64,000 bases of DNA from positions 1 to 64,000 of the forward strand of contig JAFGMO010000039.1 in the NCBI GenBank assembly GCA_016927475.1, in the 5' to 3' direction. Source of the DNA: Candidatus Aminicenantota bacterium. GTDB taxonomy: Bacteria > Acidobacteriota > Aminicenantia > Aminicenantales > Aminicenantaceae. How positions within the stretch are numbered: position 1 is the first letter of the stretch; each line of letters begins with the position of its first letter. Below are positions 1 to 8,673 of the stretch, one piece after another. A program made the translations under genes and the position numbers. Under the pieces are notes generated by a model. It was not told the DNA's origin. It did no database searches and worked only from the letters and a program-made list of their open reading frames with translations.

Positions 1-1392
1 ACACAGCAAAAAAAGAACAAAGACATTCCTGAAGGGGGTTCAAAAGGGACCATTCTTCTGCGCTGGGGATACCAGGATTATGCCGAAACAGCTTTCAAAA
101 AATACATAAACGGCCTGCTCGATCTTATGCTGATGGACGAAAGCATCGTTGATTATTATGGAAAAGAAGTCATTTTATACCTGGGACCCGATGAGGGCAC
201 GGCCGAATTGATGGAATGGGCGGCCTTGAGAGCCAGGCAAGTCGGCCACACTTATTGGAAGGCTTTTTCAACCGGCAAACCCCTATCAATGGGAGGCATC
301 CCTCATGACCTATACGGAATGACCACCCATTCTGTCCACCAGTATGTCCTTAAGATTCTGGAAAAAATGGGAAAAAAGGAAAAGGATACCACAAAAGTAA
401 TGACTGGCGGGCCGGATGGCGACCTTGGAAGCAACGAAATCCTTATCTCCAAGGACATAATTACGGCCATCATCGACGGCTCAGGCGTTATTTACGATCC
501 CAAAGGCATTAACCGGACCGAATTGAAAAAACTGGCCCGAACCCGGAAAACCGTTAAACATTTCAACCGGTCCTTGCTGTCGAATAACGGTTTTCTGGTG
601 ACCATCGAGGACAAAAACATCAAACTCCCCCACGGGGAAACGGTGTCCAATGGTCTTGAGTTCCGCAATTCCTTCCACCTGCATCCCAAATTTAAGGCCG
701 ATCTTTTTGTTCCATGCGGGGGGCGTCCACAATCAATCAACATCAACAACTGGCAATCTCTCATTGATGCTAAAGGAAAACCCCGCTTTTTAATCATCGT
801 TGAAGGGGCTAATCTTTTTATCACCCAGGAAGCCAGGTTGCGGCTTGAGGAACACGGAGTTATCATTTACAAAGACGCTTCAGCCAATAAGGGAGGCGTC
901 ACTTCATCATCATTGGAAGTTTTTGCCAGCCTGGCTTTAAATGATACGGAATTTGAGAACGGCATGTTTGTAAAAAACGGAACCGTCCCGGCTTTCAGGA
1001 AAACCTTCATTAAAGAAATTCTGGAGATCATCAGGGAAAACGCGGATGCTGAATTCGAAATCATCTGGAGGGAGCACGAACGCAAAGGAATACCCCGGTG
1101 CATCCTGACCGATCAAGTAAGCGATAAAATTAACCAGATAACCGATTCCGTCAGCCGTTCTATGCTTCATAACGATAGAATGCTATTCCAAAAGATCATC
1201 AACTGCTGCTGCCCGCGGATTCTAATCAAAACAATCGGCTTCCAAAAAATCTTGAACCGTGTCCCCGATTCGTACCTTATCGCCGTATTCGCTTCCCACC
1301 TGTCCAGCCGGTATGTATACGAACAAGGACTTGACGCCAATGAAATCGATTTTTATTCTTATATCCAGAACGCAAAGGAATCCTCAACCTGA
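1..1392 (+). CDS. NAD-dependent glutamate dehydrogenase, yeast Gdh2-type, C-terminal part (5'-truncated by window edge)
   Basis: The frame is open from base 1 and ends in TGA at 1390-1392, so 463 C-terminal residues are visible and the start lies outside the window. The enzyme oxidatively deaminates glutamate to 2-oxoglutarate with NAD+ in the cytoplasm. The segment EGGSKG lies near the edge, followed by GPDEGTAELMEWA, TGKPLSMGGIPHD, TGGPDGDLGSNEI (dinucleotide-binding region), VPCGGRPQSININN and KDASANKGGVTSSS. This series matches the large Gdh2-type NAD-GDH family of about 1000 residues rather than the 450-residue hexameric GDH or the 180-kDa type. No frame damage is visible. An intergenic gap of 281 bp separates it from the kinase gene downstream. 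Confidence 0.9.
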   Translation, partial: TQQKKNKDIPEGGSKGTILLRWGYQDYAETAFKKYINGLLDLMLMDESIVDYYGKEVILYLGPDEGTAELMEWAALRARQVGHTYWKAFSTGKPLSMGGIPHDLYGMTTHSVHQYVLKILEKMGKKEKDTTKVMTGGPDGDLGSNEILISKDIITAIIDGSGVIYDPKGINRTELKKLARTRKTVKHFNRSLLSNNGFLVTIEDKNIKLPHGETVSNGLEFRNSFHLHPKFKADLFVPCGGRPQSININNWQSLIDAKGKPRFLIIVEGANLFITQEARLRLEEHGVIIYKDASANKGGVTSSSLEVFASLALNDTEFENGMFVKNGTVPAFRKTFIKEILEIIRENADAEFEIIWREHERKGIPRCILTDQVSDKINQITDSVSRSMLHNDRMLFQKIINCCCPRILIKTIGFQKILNRVPDSYLIAVFASHLSSRYVYEQGLDANEIDFYSYIQNAKESST

Positions 1393-1673
1393 AAACCGGT
1401 AAAAAAAGGTTCGCTTGAAGAAAAATCACGCATTAAGATCAAAAGATGATCTTCCACAAAGTCCACAGACTAAGACCAGAGTGTTAATGCTGTTCTATAT
1501 CCCATTCTCAGAGAAGAATCACACGCCCACGAACAAAAGCTCATAAAATGATGGCGATATAAAATGTAGGCATGATACAATGTAAATGTCAAGAATAATC
1601 CAATATGAGGATGGCCATCTATCCCGCGTGATTCACATATCATAGTGAAGGTTAACGAAAGCCGGTATTATCT
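1393..1673. other. intergenic stretch, no gene seen
   Basis: No coding frame with family character is visible. A short inverted repeat (AAGATC...GATCTT, about 1435-1453) is present without a T-tract, so I do not call it a terminator. A TACAAT hexamer near 1577 and a TATCAT at 1638-1643 are possible -10 boxes for the downstream kinase gene, but neither has a convincing -35 box. Confidence 0.4.
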
Positions 1674-3689
1674 ATGTCTCTGAAAAAGATATCAGAGAAG
1701 TTTCTTAATCTTTCTCTTCGAAGCAAATTTATTCTCAGCTTTTTGCTTGTTTTCAGCTTCGGCGGTCTTCTTATTTTATCGGTCGGCACACGGCTGGAAC
1801 ATACAACTATCATTTCGCTGGCCCAGGCTAAAGTCAAACATGACCTTGCCGCAGCCTGGATGGTTTACAACGACCGCCTTAAGAATATATCGGATCTCGT
1901 CCGTTTAACTTCCGCCCGGTTTTCCCTTCAGGAAGCCCTCCTTCAAAAAAACCGGCCGATGCTGGAAACAGTGCTTGCCCCAGTCATGGAAGAATTCAAT
2001 CTCGACATCCTATCCCTGACTGACGATCAAGGAAAAATCGTTTTTCGTGCAGCACATCCTGAACTCTGGGGGGATGATCAGTCCCAGGATCCGTTTATCA
2101 ACCGGGCCCTTAAAGGACAGGTTATCTCATCAACACAGATCATTTCCCGGAACGAACTGTTAAAGGAAGGGAAGGATCTGGCTGAACAGGCATTTATCCG
2201 ATTTATCACCACCCCTAAAGCAGCTCCCCGTGAAAAAGATTATGAAGAAAACGGCATGCTCTTGAAAAGTGCTTCTCCCATTATAGACCAGAACGGAAAA
2301 GTTCTGGGCGTTCTCTACGGTGCTCTTCTTCTCAACCGCAACTACGAGATTGTCGATAAAGTCAAAGAACTGGTTTACAAAGGAGAAAAGTATAAGGGGA
2401 GCGATATCGGAACCGCAACCATATTCCAGCAGGACCTGCGCATCGCCACAAACGTTAAAGACATCAAAGGGGAACGGGCTATCGGCACTCGTGTTTCCCG
2501 GGAAGTAAACCAAGCCGTGCTAAAGGAAGGGAAACCGTGGGTCGATAGGGCTTTCGTCGTCAACGACTGGTATATCACAGCCTACGAAGCGATAAAAAAC
2601 GTTGAAGGCAAGATCATAGGCATGCTTTATGTCGGGATGCTGGAAAAACCCTATATCGACACTAGGGACCGTCTTATGCTTACTTTCACGGGTATGGCCA
2701 TACTTTTTGTCATCATCCTCCTCATCATCCTGACCATCATCACATCTTCCATCATCCGGCCGCTCCGGGGAATGGTCGTAGCAACAGACAAGATCGCTCA
2801 AGGCGACCTGAATCACCGCGTTAAGCATACCACTTTCAAGGATGAGATCGGACGGCTTGCCATATCTTTCAACGAAATGACCGAAAAACTGAAAAAAGCC
2901 AATGAAAAGCTTGTACAGTGGGGAAAAACCTTGGAAAAACGTGTCGAAGAAAGAACCCTCGAGTTGAGAGAAACACAGGATTTTCTTGTTCAGTCGGAAA
3001 AAATGGCCTCTTTGGGAAAAATGGCGGCAGGTGTCGCCCATGAAATCAACAATCCTCTAACATCGATCCTACTTCAAACCCATTTGATGCTTGAAGGAAT
3101 CGAGGAAAAACATAAATTTTTTGATTCCCTCAAACTTATTGCTGACGAGACGGCCCGGTGCACCAACATTGTTAAAGGCCTTCTTGAGTTCTCCCGTCAG
3201 AGTCCACCGCAGAAAAAATATGCCCAAATCAATGATATTTTGAACCGGACAATTGCCCTGCTCAAGAACCAAGCCTCTTTTCAAAACATCAAAATACAGC
3301 TAAACCTGGATAACAATCTGCCCGCTACAAAACTCGACCAAAACAAAATCCAACAGGTCTTCTGGAATTTTATGGTCAATGCATCCGAAGCCATGCCTCA
3401 GGGAGGACAATTAACCATCTCCTCAAAACTCTGCAAAGATAAAAAAACCCTGGAGGTCACCTTTAAAGATACGGGAGTGGGTATTTCCAAGGAGAATCAG
3501 GCAAAACTTTTCGATCCTTTTTTTACTACCAAAAGCAGCGGCACGGGACTTGGATTAGCTATCAGCTACGGTATCATCAGGCAGCATAAGGGAAATATTG
3601 CAGTCGAAAGCCATCCCGGAAAAGGAACGATATTTACCGTGAAGTTTCCTCTATCGGATAAAAACAACGAGGAACAGGAGAAAATATGA
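1674..3689 (+). CDS. membrane sensor histidine kinase (Cache sensor, HAMP, HisKA, HATPase_c)
   Basis: 671 residues. A first membrane helix (about 17-38) and a second (about 334-360) flank a roughly 290-residue extracytoplasmic region that looks like a double Cache ligand sensor (segments LDILSLTDDQGKIVFRA and GTATIFQQDLRIATNVKDI are Cache-like). A HAMP linker follows (about 355-410, ending in a coiled coil), then a HisKA dimerisation domain with H-box GVAHEINNPLTS, phospho-acceptor His456. The ATPase domain has its N-box at Asn569 (NASEAMPQGG) and the G-boxes DTGVGIS and GTGLGLAIS. The kinase is of the NtrB/ZraS-like class. Its stop overlaps the next gene by 4 bp (ATGA), so the response regulator at 3686 is its evident partner. 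The ligand is unknown. No strong ribosome-binding site precedes this ATG. Confidence 0.92.
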   Translation: MSLKKISEKFLNLSLRSKFILSFLLVFSFGGLLILSVGTRLEHTTIISLAQAKVKHDLAAAWMVYNDRLKNISDLVRLTSARFSLQEALLQKNRPMLETVLAPVMEEFNLDILSLTDDQGKIVFRAAHPELWGDDQSQDPFINRALKGQVISSTQIISRNELLKEGKDLAEQAFIRFITTPKAAPREKDYEENGMLLKSASPIIDQNGKVLGVLYGALLLNRNYEIVDKVKELVYKGEKYKGSDIGTATIFQQDLRIATNVKDIKGERAIGTRVSREVNQAVLKEGKPWVDRAFVVNDWYITAYEAIKNVEGKIIGMLYVGMLEKPYIDTRDRLMLTFTGMAILFVIILLIILTIITSSIIRPLRGMVVATDKIAQGDLNHRVKHTTFKDEIGRLAISFNEMTEKLKKANEKLVQWGKTLEKRVEERTLELRETQDFLVQSEKMASLGKMAAGVAHEINNPLTSILLQTHLMLEGIEEKHKFFDSLKLIADETARCTNIVKGLLEFSRQSPPQKKYAQINDILNRTIALLKNQASFQNIKIQLNLDNNLPATKLDQNKIQQVFWNFMVNASEAMPQGGQLTISSKLCKDKKTLEVTFKDTGVGISKENQAKLFDPFFTTKSSGTGLGLAISYGIIRQHKGNIAVESHPGKGTIFTVKFPLSDKNNEEQEKI

Positions 3690-4441
3690 ATTCTCACAAA
3701 AAAGGAAAAATCCTGGTTGTAGACGATGATATCACGGTCTGTAAAAGTATAAGCCAAGCTATCTCCATAGAAGGTTATGATGTCGATACGGCCCTGAGCG
3801 GAGAAGAAGCCCTCAAAAAAGACATGAAGAGTCCCTATGATCTGATCATCACTGACCTGATGATGCCAGGGATCAGCGGCTTGGAGCTGCTGAAGTCGTT
3901 AAAACCTCGAAGGCCCGACGTGAAACTTATCATGGTGACTGGCTATCCGACCATCAAGACGGCCGTTGAATCCATCAAAATTGGCGCATTCGACTATATT
4001 GCCAAACCTTTTACTCCGCAGGATATACGGAGCGTCATCCACAGAGCCCTTAAGACCGCAAAAATAGAACCAAAAATGGCGATGCCCCCAGGATTGTATT
4101 ATATCTCCGGCCACACTTGGCTCCGCCGTGAAGAAAAAAGCCGTGTTACTGTAGGAATCACGGCTGATTATCTTCAAACCATTGGTGACATCACCCGGGT
4201 CGAACTGCCATCGGAAAACCAGTCCATTTCCCAAGGAGAAGTTTGTGCTCACATCGAAGATGACAATAAATTCGTCCATCCTGTTTGGTCCCCGATAACA
4301 GGTAGGATCCTCGAGATCAACACAACACTTCTGAAAAATTTCCAACTTTTATCAAAATATCCTTACGATAAAGCCTGGCTTTTTCGCGTCAAGGCTTCGA
4401 ACCTGGAAGAAGACATCAAAGGTCTAAAGCCTTCAGAGTAA
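3686..4441 (+). CDS. response regulator: receiver domain fused to a GcvH-like lipoyl domain
   Basis: 251 residues. The N-terminal receiver (about 7-123) has the acidic pair D13/D14, phospho-acceptor Asp57 (DLIITDLMMPG), Thr85 and Lys107 (AKPFT). Where a DNA-binding or AAA+ domain would be expected there is instead a region of about 110 residues (138-245) resembling glycine cleavage H protein: GHTWLRREE, RVTVGITADYLQTIGDI, VELP, WSPITGRILEIN, and the PYDKAWLFRVKAS ending. Counting back from the SP pair, Lys195 (DDNKFVHP) falls at the position of the lipoyl-lysine of GcvH (ESVKA). The acidic context is altered, so lipoylation is only a possibility. The output is therefore not transcriptional in any obvious way. 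It is coupled to the kinase by a 4-bp overlap and lies 11 bp before the HEAT/NTPase/WD40 gene. Confidence 0.88.
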   Translation: MNSHKKGKILVVDDDITVCKSISQAISIEGYDVDTALSGEEALKKDMKSPYDLIITDLMMPGISGLELLKSLKPRRPDVKLIMVTGYPTIKTAVESIKIGAFDYIAKPFTPQDIRSVIHRALKTAKIEPKMAMPPGLYYISGHTWLRREEKSRVTVGITADYLQTIGDITRVELPSENQSISQGEVCAHIEDDNKFVHPVWSPITGRILEINTTLLKNFQLLSKYPYDKAWLFRVKASNLEEDIKGLKPSE

Positions 4442-4452
4442 ACTTTCGGTCA

Positions 4453-7400
4453 ATGGAAAAATTTTCTTCACCTCCTTCCCTGGAAGATATGATTGCTCAA
4501 GGCCTGGAGTTTCTGAAAAAATTTTTACCGGACAGGATGTCTTTTCTGAACTCCCATGGAAATTGGCAGGACGGCCCGATCGGAATACGAGACAGAGCGG
4601 CCAATGAAGTTTTCTATAGGTTATGGCAACAACCGGAAGAAGAAAGAAAACTCCTATTTCATTCAGCTTTATTCCATCTTCTCCGAAAAGAATTTTGGCC
4701 CCCCGCTTGCAAGCTGCATCGTCTGGTGCAAAAACAAGACAAGCTGGAAGATAATACCATGGGAATTCTTCCTTCGAAAAAGGAAATAAATAAGGCGCCC
4801 AGCAAAAAAATAGAAAGCCCATTTGTCATTGTTTTCAATGCTTTAACCTGGTTTCTTCAATACGACACTCTCATGAAAGGAAAAGATGCTGTTTTCCCTG
4901 ATTGGGACAAAGAAGGAAAACTTCTTAAAAAGGAAACAGGGGAACGTCTCGGCAGACAGAAAGAACTGCTGAAGAGCTTATTCCCAAAGAATTCAATGGA
5001 GAGGCTTTTTTCCCATCTCGAAGAATGGAAAACTTCCGCACCATCTGTTCTGGCGGATATTCCGAGGCTTCTCTATGAGGAATTTCGCATATCACAATCC
5101 CTAAAGCTTCTCCTGGTAAAGTCCAAACAAGACGGATATCCTGAAGAAGCCTATGGTCTGATTCTGGAAAGACTCCATCCTCCGCAAGGAATTGCCAGCC
5201 AAACCCATCCTGCTCTTCTTTATCCCTGCATCCAACTTCTCCTCGACCCGGATATACAGATCGACAGCGGGATCGCTTATCAATCGGCAGTCATCCTCAG
5301 CATTCTTCAGGATCCCCGCTCAACCCGGGCTCTTCTCGGCTCATTGGAGAAGATTCCGGTACATTATACGAAAATCCGTGAAAATGTTATCTATACCCTT
5401 GGAAATCTTAAAGAACAAAAGGCCGTTTCTCTCATTGGCAAAGTGCTCAGCTGTCCGGATAAAATCGTTCTTGAAAGTAAAAACAAGAAAACCCCTCACT
5501 TATTGCTTGAACAAAAAGCGGAAGCTCTCTGGGCCCTTTCAAAAATCGGACTTTCATCTCTCGATGAGCTTCCCCTTCTCGTGGAACAGGGTAAACATGA
5601 TTCGGAAAAAATAAAAACCTATCTTACCTGGACCCTGGGAAAATTGGGAGCCGTCCAAAAAGAACACGATGGAGGCGTCAGCGCCGACATCGTCATATCC
5701 CTCCTAACTCTTTTAAAATCAAAAAGTAAAGAAATTTTCGAGGAAGCCGTCTACGCTCTAAAAAAGATCGATATGCCGGAGTTTATCCACACCCTCTACC
5801 TCTATAATGCCGGCGCCGTCAGCATCCTGGCACTAAAACCAGCCCAAAAAGGCCTCTACGAACTTTCGGAAACCCTCCATTATTTGCTGGAGAAGAAGAA
5901 CCGCGTGGTGATGGCCGTCAACGGAGATTCCGGGACTGGTAAGACATATTTTTGCCAAGCGCTTCTTGGCGGATTCGGCACCTTGAAGAGCAACGAAATA
6001 CTCTATCTTATGAGAGACCGCAAGAAAGACCAGAAAATTTTCAACAGAATGCTGGGATTAAAATGGCTTAAAAAATACATCGATCCCTCTATCTATGAAG
6101 ACTATCCCGTTCCCGAAGAAAAAGATAATCCCGAAGAATATTTTTTTAAGTTTCTTGAAGACAACAAGGACAAACGCCTTATCATTCTAGACGGCTGCAG
6201 GGATCGCTGCTATTTCCAAAGAATCATCGATCTCTTTTATTTCAGGGGACTTTTGGACACCGAAGTAAATTTCCGGGCCACTTTTTCGACCCGCCGGCAA
6301 AACCTGGAAGAAAGGGAAACAGCCCTGGAAAGCATAAAAACGCATCTCTCTTTTCTCGAAGAGCCCGCCTTAGAAGATACATACTATTACCAGGAAGGGA
6401 TATCTTTTATATATGACCTCGATAATTCCTTTTCCTCCCGTCTGGATAAAGAAGAAACAAAGGAACTTTTCAATAAAAGAAAGATTGATTCCTGGGGCGA
6501 ATTGATTCGCATTGGAGAGTTTGGTAATGAAGGAACCACCATCCCCGTAAAAAAAAGAGAAATATCGATGGAGAAAAATTGCTTCTCCCTGAAAAAAGAA
6601 AAATGGCCCGGCTCTTCTAAAACCACTTTTCGGCCAAAGGAAAAAAAATTCAAACCGGTTCTTAATGAAAACATGAAAAAAAATCCATTTCTTCTCCAAA
6701 CCATTCAGGAAAACAGCCTTAAGCCGGTCAAAATTCGGTTCTACGCACAAGAGCAGATCGCCGGTCTTGGACAAGAAGGGAGCGTTTTTTTTCTGAGCTT
6801 TATAGACAACCGGATTTTTTATGTTCCACTAGAAAACCAAAAGGATATAACCTCCATGGGAAGAGACCTGTTCCTGACGGACGGAAAAGGAGAATTGACC
6901 CACATTTCCTTTGAATCGAACGAAATGTCCCGGTTCATGGATATTCCATCTCCCGTCACTTCATCGGCATCTTATCCCAGAGACCGGCTTGTAACAGGCC
7001 ATGAAGACGGATCTGTTCGTATCTGGGACTTCAGAGAAAAGGAAACGCTTGCTTTTTCTGCGCATAATTTTCCGGTAACATCCCTGGCTGTTGATTACCA
7101 AGGGCGCATCTATTCCTCCTCCCCGGACCGAACGATCTCCCGTTGGAACCCGGAATCCGGCCGCTGTATCCATCTTTTTTCCCCTGGAGAACAGACCTCC
7201 AGGATCCGTTTTTTTCCTTTCGGAAAAATATTAGCCCTATCCCTTAAAGACTCCGGAAAAAAGAAGAAAGGGGAAACCCAAGCCCTCTCCCTGGAAATCA
7301 TCGATTACGAAAGATCATTCTGCCATTCAATTTCCCTTCCCTTTTCCCGGACTGTTTCAAGCATGGATGTTTATTCCGACGGAAGGATTATTCTTACCAT

Positions 7401-7650
7401 GACCGGCGGAAAAAAGACATATTCCCCCCAAGAAAAAAATCTCGTTGTCATTTCCCACAGTGACACCTCAAGCCGCTACACGCTTCTGCCGGGCCATGAC
7501 CACAATTCGCTGGACGTTTTGACGATGGGGCCCAGGATTATAACTTGTGGTTCGGAATCTCCTGAAGAATATTCTTTTCGTATATGGGGAACAGCCTTTT
7601 ATATTCAAACGGAAGCGGCCAAAATATCCATCCTTCCTTCCGGCATGTAA
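4453..7650 (+). CDS. large HEAT-repeat / P-loop NTPase / WD40 protein
   Basis: 1065 residues, no signal peptide. Residues about 230-460 form HEAT-like helical repeats (ILQDPRSTRALLGSLEKI, VIYTLGNLKEQKAVSLIG, EALWALSKIGLSSL, LTWTLGKLGAVQ). A P-loop follows with Walker A GDSGTGKT at 491-498 and a Walker B-like strand RLIILDG ending at Asp580; the GDSGTGKT context resembles the uridine-kinase/PRK group. After a lysine-rich linker (about 690-750), the C-terminal 300 residues are WD40-like blades (VTGHEDGSVRIWDF, then SPDRTISRWNPESGRCI). The architecture suggests a scaffold with an ATP/GTP switch. The gene follows the kinase/regulator pair by 11 bp and is probably co-transcribed. I do not recognise a named family for the whole protein. 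STAND-like signalling or defence proteins are an alternative, but they normally place the NTPase N-terminal to the repeats. Confidence 0.8.
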   Translation: MEKFSSPPSLEDMIAQGLEFLKKFLPDRMSFLNSHGNWQDGPIGIRDRAANEVFYRLWQQPEEERKLLFHSALFHLLRKEFWPPACKLHRLVQKQDKLEDNTMGILPSKKEINKAPSKKIESPFVIVFNALTWFLQYDTLMKGKDAVFPDWDKEGKLLKKETGERLGRQKELLKSLFPKNSMERLFSHLEEWKTSAPSVLADIPRLLYEEFRISQSLKLLLVKSKQDGYPEEAYGLILERLHPPQGIASQTHPALLYPCIQLLLDPDIQIDSGIAYQSAVILSILQDPRSTRALLGSLEKIPVHYTKIRENVIYTLGNLKEQKAVSLIGKVLSCPDKIVLESKNKKTPHLLLEQKAEALWALSKIGLSSLDELPLLVEQGKHDSEKIKTYLTWTLGKLGAVQKEHDGGVSADIVISLLTLLKSKSKEIFEEAVYALKKIDMPEFIHTLYLYNAGAVSILALKPAQKGLYELSETLHYLLEKKNRVVMAVNGDSGTGKTYFCQALLGGFGTLKSNEILYLMRDRKKDQKIFNRMLGLKWLKKYIDPSIYEDYPVPEEKDNPEEYFFKFLEDNKDKRLIILDGCRDRCYFQRIIDLFYFRGLLDTEVNFRATFSTRRQNLEERETALESIKTHLSFLEEPALEDTYYYQEGISFIYDLDNSFSSRLDKEETKELFNKRKIDSWGELIRIGEFGNEGTTIPVKKREISMEKNCFSLKKEKWPGSSKTTFRPKEKKFKPVLNENMKKNPFLLQTIQENSLKPVKIRFYAQEQIAGLGQEGSVFFLSFIDNRIFYVPLENQKDITSMGRDLFLTDGKGELTHISFESNEMSRFMDIPSPVTSSASYPRDRLVTGHEDGSVRIWDFREKETLAFSAHNFPVTSLAVDYQGRIYSSSPDRTISRWNPESGRCIHLFSPGEQTSRIRFFPFGKILALSLKDSGKKKKGETQALSLEIIDYERSFCHSISLPFSRTVSSMDVYSDGRIILTMTGGKKTYSPQEKNLVVISHSDTSSRYTLLPGHDHNSLDVLTMGPRIITCGSESPEEYSFRIWGTAFYIQTEAAKISILPSGM

Positions 7651-7691
7651 TATTTTCCCCGTGAGTCCCATCCAAACCGGCATAAAAGATA

Positions 7692-7720
7692 TTGTCTCCC
7701 TTAAGCATTCATAATATGAT
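7692..7720 (+). promoter_or_regulatory. sigma70-like promoter, leaderless arrangement
   Basis: TTGTCT (7692-7697), a 17-nt spacer, then TATGAT (7715-7720). The ATG of the methyltransferase gene is at 7729, only 8 nt after the -10 box, so transcription would begin at or next to the start codon. No Shine-Dalgarno sequence is present, which fits a leaderless transcript. Confidence 0.5.
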
Positions 7721-7728
7721 AAAAGCGC

Positions 7729-8673
7729 ATGCGCTCTTCAGACAAAAAACCAGCCGTTCATTCCGACCGGTCCTTTATCCTTGTCGACCAGTGTCCCGTT
7801 TGTTCCGGCCGGTCGATATTCGCCTATCAAAAAGCCACCTTCGATTACCACCATCTTCAGCCTGAACAGATAAGCATAACGGACAAAGAGTATGGAAAAA
7901 GATGGGATTTGAGCCGCTGCCGGGACTGCGGATACATCTTTGCCAATCCTCATCCGGCCCCTGGTTTTCTCCGTTCTCTATATTTTGCCGTTGAGGATCC
8001 GCGCTACGAAGATGAAGCGGAAGGACGGTCCCAAAATTTTGTCCCGATCCTGAACCAACTGGAAAAATTCCATCCAGAAAAGGGCATCCTTTTTGATGTC
8101 GGTGCGGCAACAGGAATTCTGCTTAACATAGCAGAAAAAAGAGGCTGGCAGACCGACGGCATCGAATCCAGCTTATGGGCCGTAAAAAAAGCCCAAAAAA
8201 AATACGGTCTGAATATTCGGCAAGGTGATTATAAAACCATCTCTTTAAAGCCCAATTCTTTCTCCGCTGTGACTATGGTCGATTTTATCGAGCACATTCC
8301 CTCTCCCTTCGAAGCCGTCCAAAAAGCGGTACAAATGCTCCAGCCGGGCGGGATCCTCTGCCTGGTTACTCCGGATGTAAAAAGCTTGGCCGCCCGAGTC
8401 ATGGGGAAAAAATGGTGGCATTACAGACCAGGACACCTGGGTTATTTTTCGCAAAAAAGCCTATCCGCCCTTCTGGAGCGATCGGGTTTATCCCTTTTGA
8501 AAAAAAGAAGATATGCCTGGACGTTTAGTCTCCATTATATCCTTTCCCGCTTCCGTGTTTTAGAATCTTTTCTTAAAAATCCCCGCTTTTCTTCTCTCTG
8601 CAAAAGCATTAAGATAAAATTGGCGCTGGGTGATTCATTGGAGATATATGCTTTAAAAGGCAGACCTTCATGA
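7729..8673 (+). CDS. class I SAM-dependent methyltransferase with N-terminal zinc-ribbon-like motif
   Basis: 314 residues. The N-terminus has two Cys pairs, CPVCSGRS and CRDCGYIF, about 40 residues apart, as in sugar- or lipid-associated methyltransferases with a zinc-binding head. The SAM fold starts at LFDVGAATGILL (motif I), continues through DGIE (acidic residue for the ribose) and VTMVDFIEHIPSP (motif IV), with LQPGGILCLVTPD after it. Substrate unknown. The stop overlaps the UbiA-family gene by 4 bp (ATGA), so the pair is translationally coupled and may act on one polyprenyl-linked or lipid intermediate. That link is inference. Confidence 0.85.
   Translation: MRSSDKKPAVHSDRSFILVDQCPVCSGRSIFAYQKATFDYHHLQPEQISITDKEYGKRWDLSRCRDCGYIFANPHPAPGFLRSLYFAVEDPRYEDEAEGRSQNFVPILNQLEKFHPEKGILFDVGAATGILLNIAEKRGWQTDGIESSLWAVKKAQKKYGLNIRQGDYKTISLKPNSFSAVTMVDFIEHIPSPFEAVQKAVQMLQPGGILCLVTPDVKSLAARVMGKKWWHYRPGHLGYFSQKSLSALLERSGLSLLKKRRYAWTFSLHYILSRFRVLESFLKNPRFSSLCKSIKIKLALGDSLEIYALKGRPS

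Noticed and set aside
1435-1453. Hairpin AAGATC...GATCTT after the glutamate dehydrogenase gene as a terminator
   Set aside because: Six-bp AT-containing stem and no T-tract on either strand.
2520-3041. 173-residue minus-strand open frame opposite the histidine kinase
   Set aside because: It lies in the kinase HAMP/HisKA region and has no independent family sequence.
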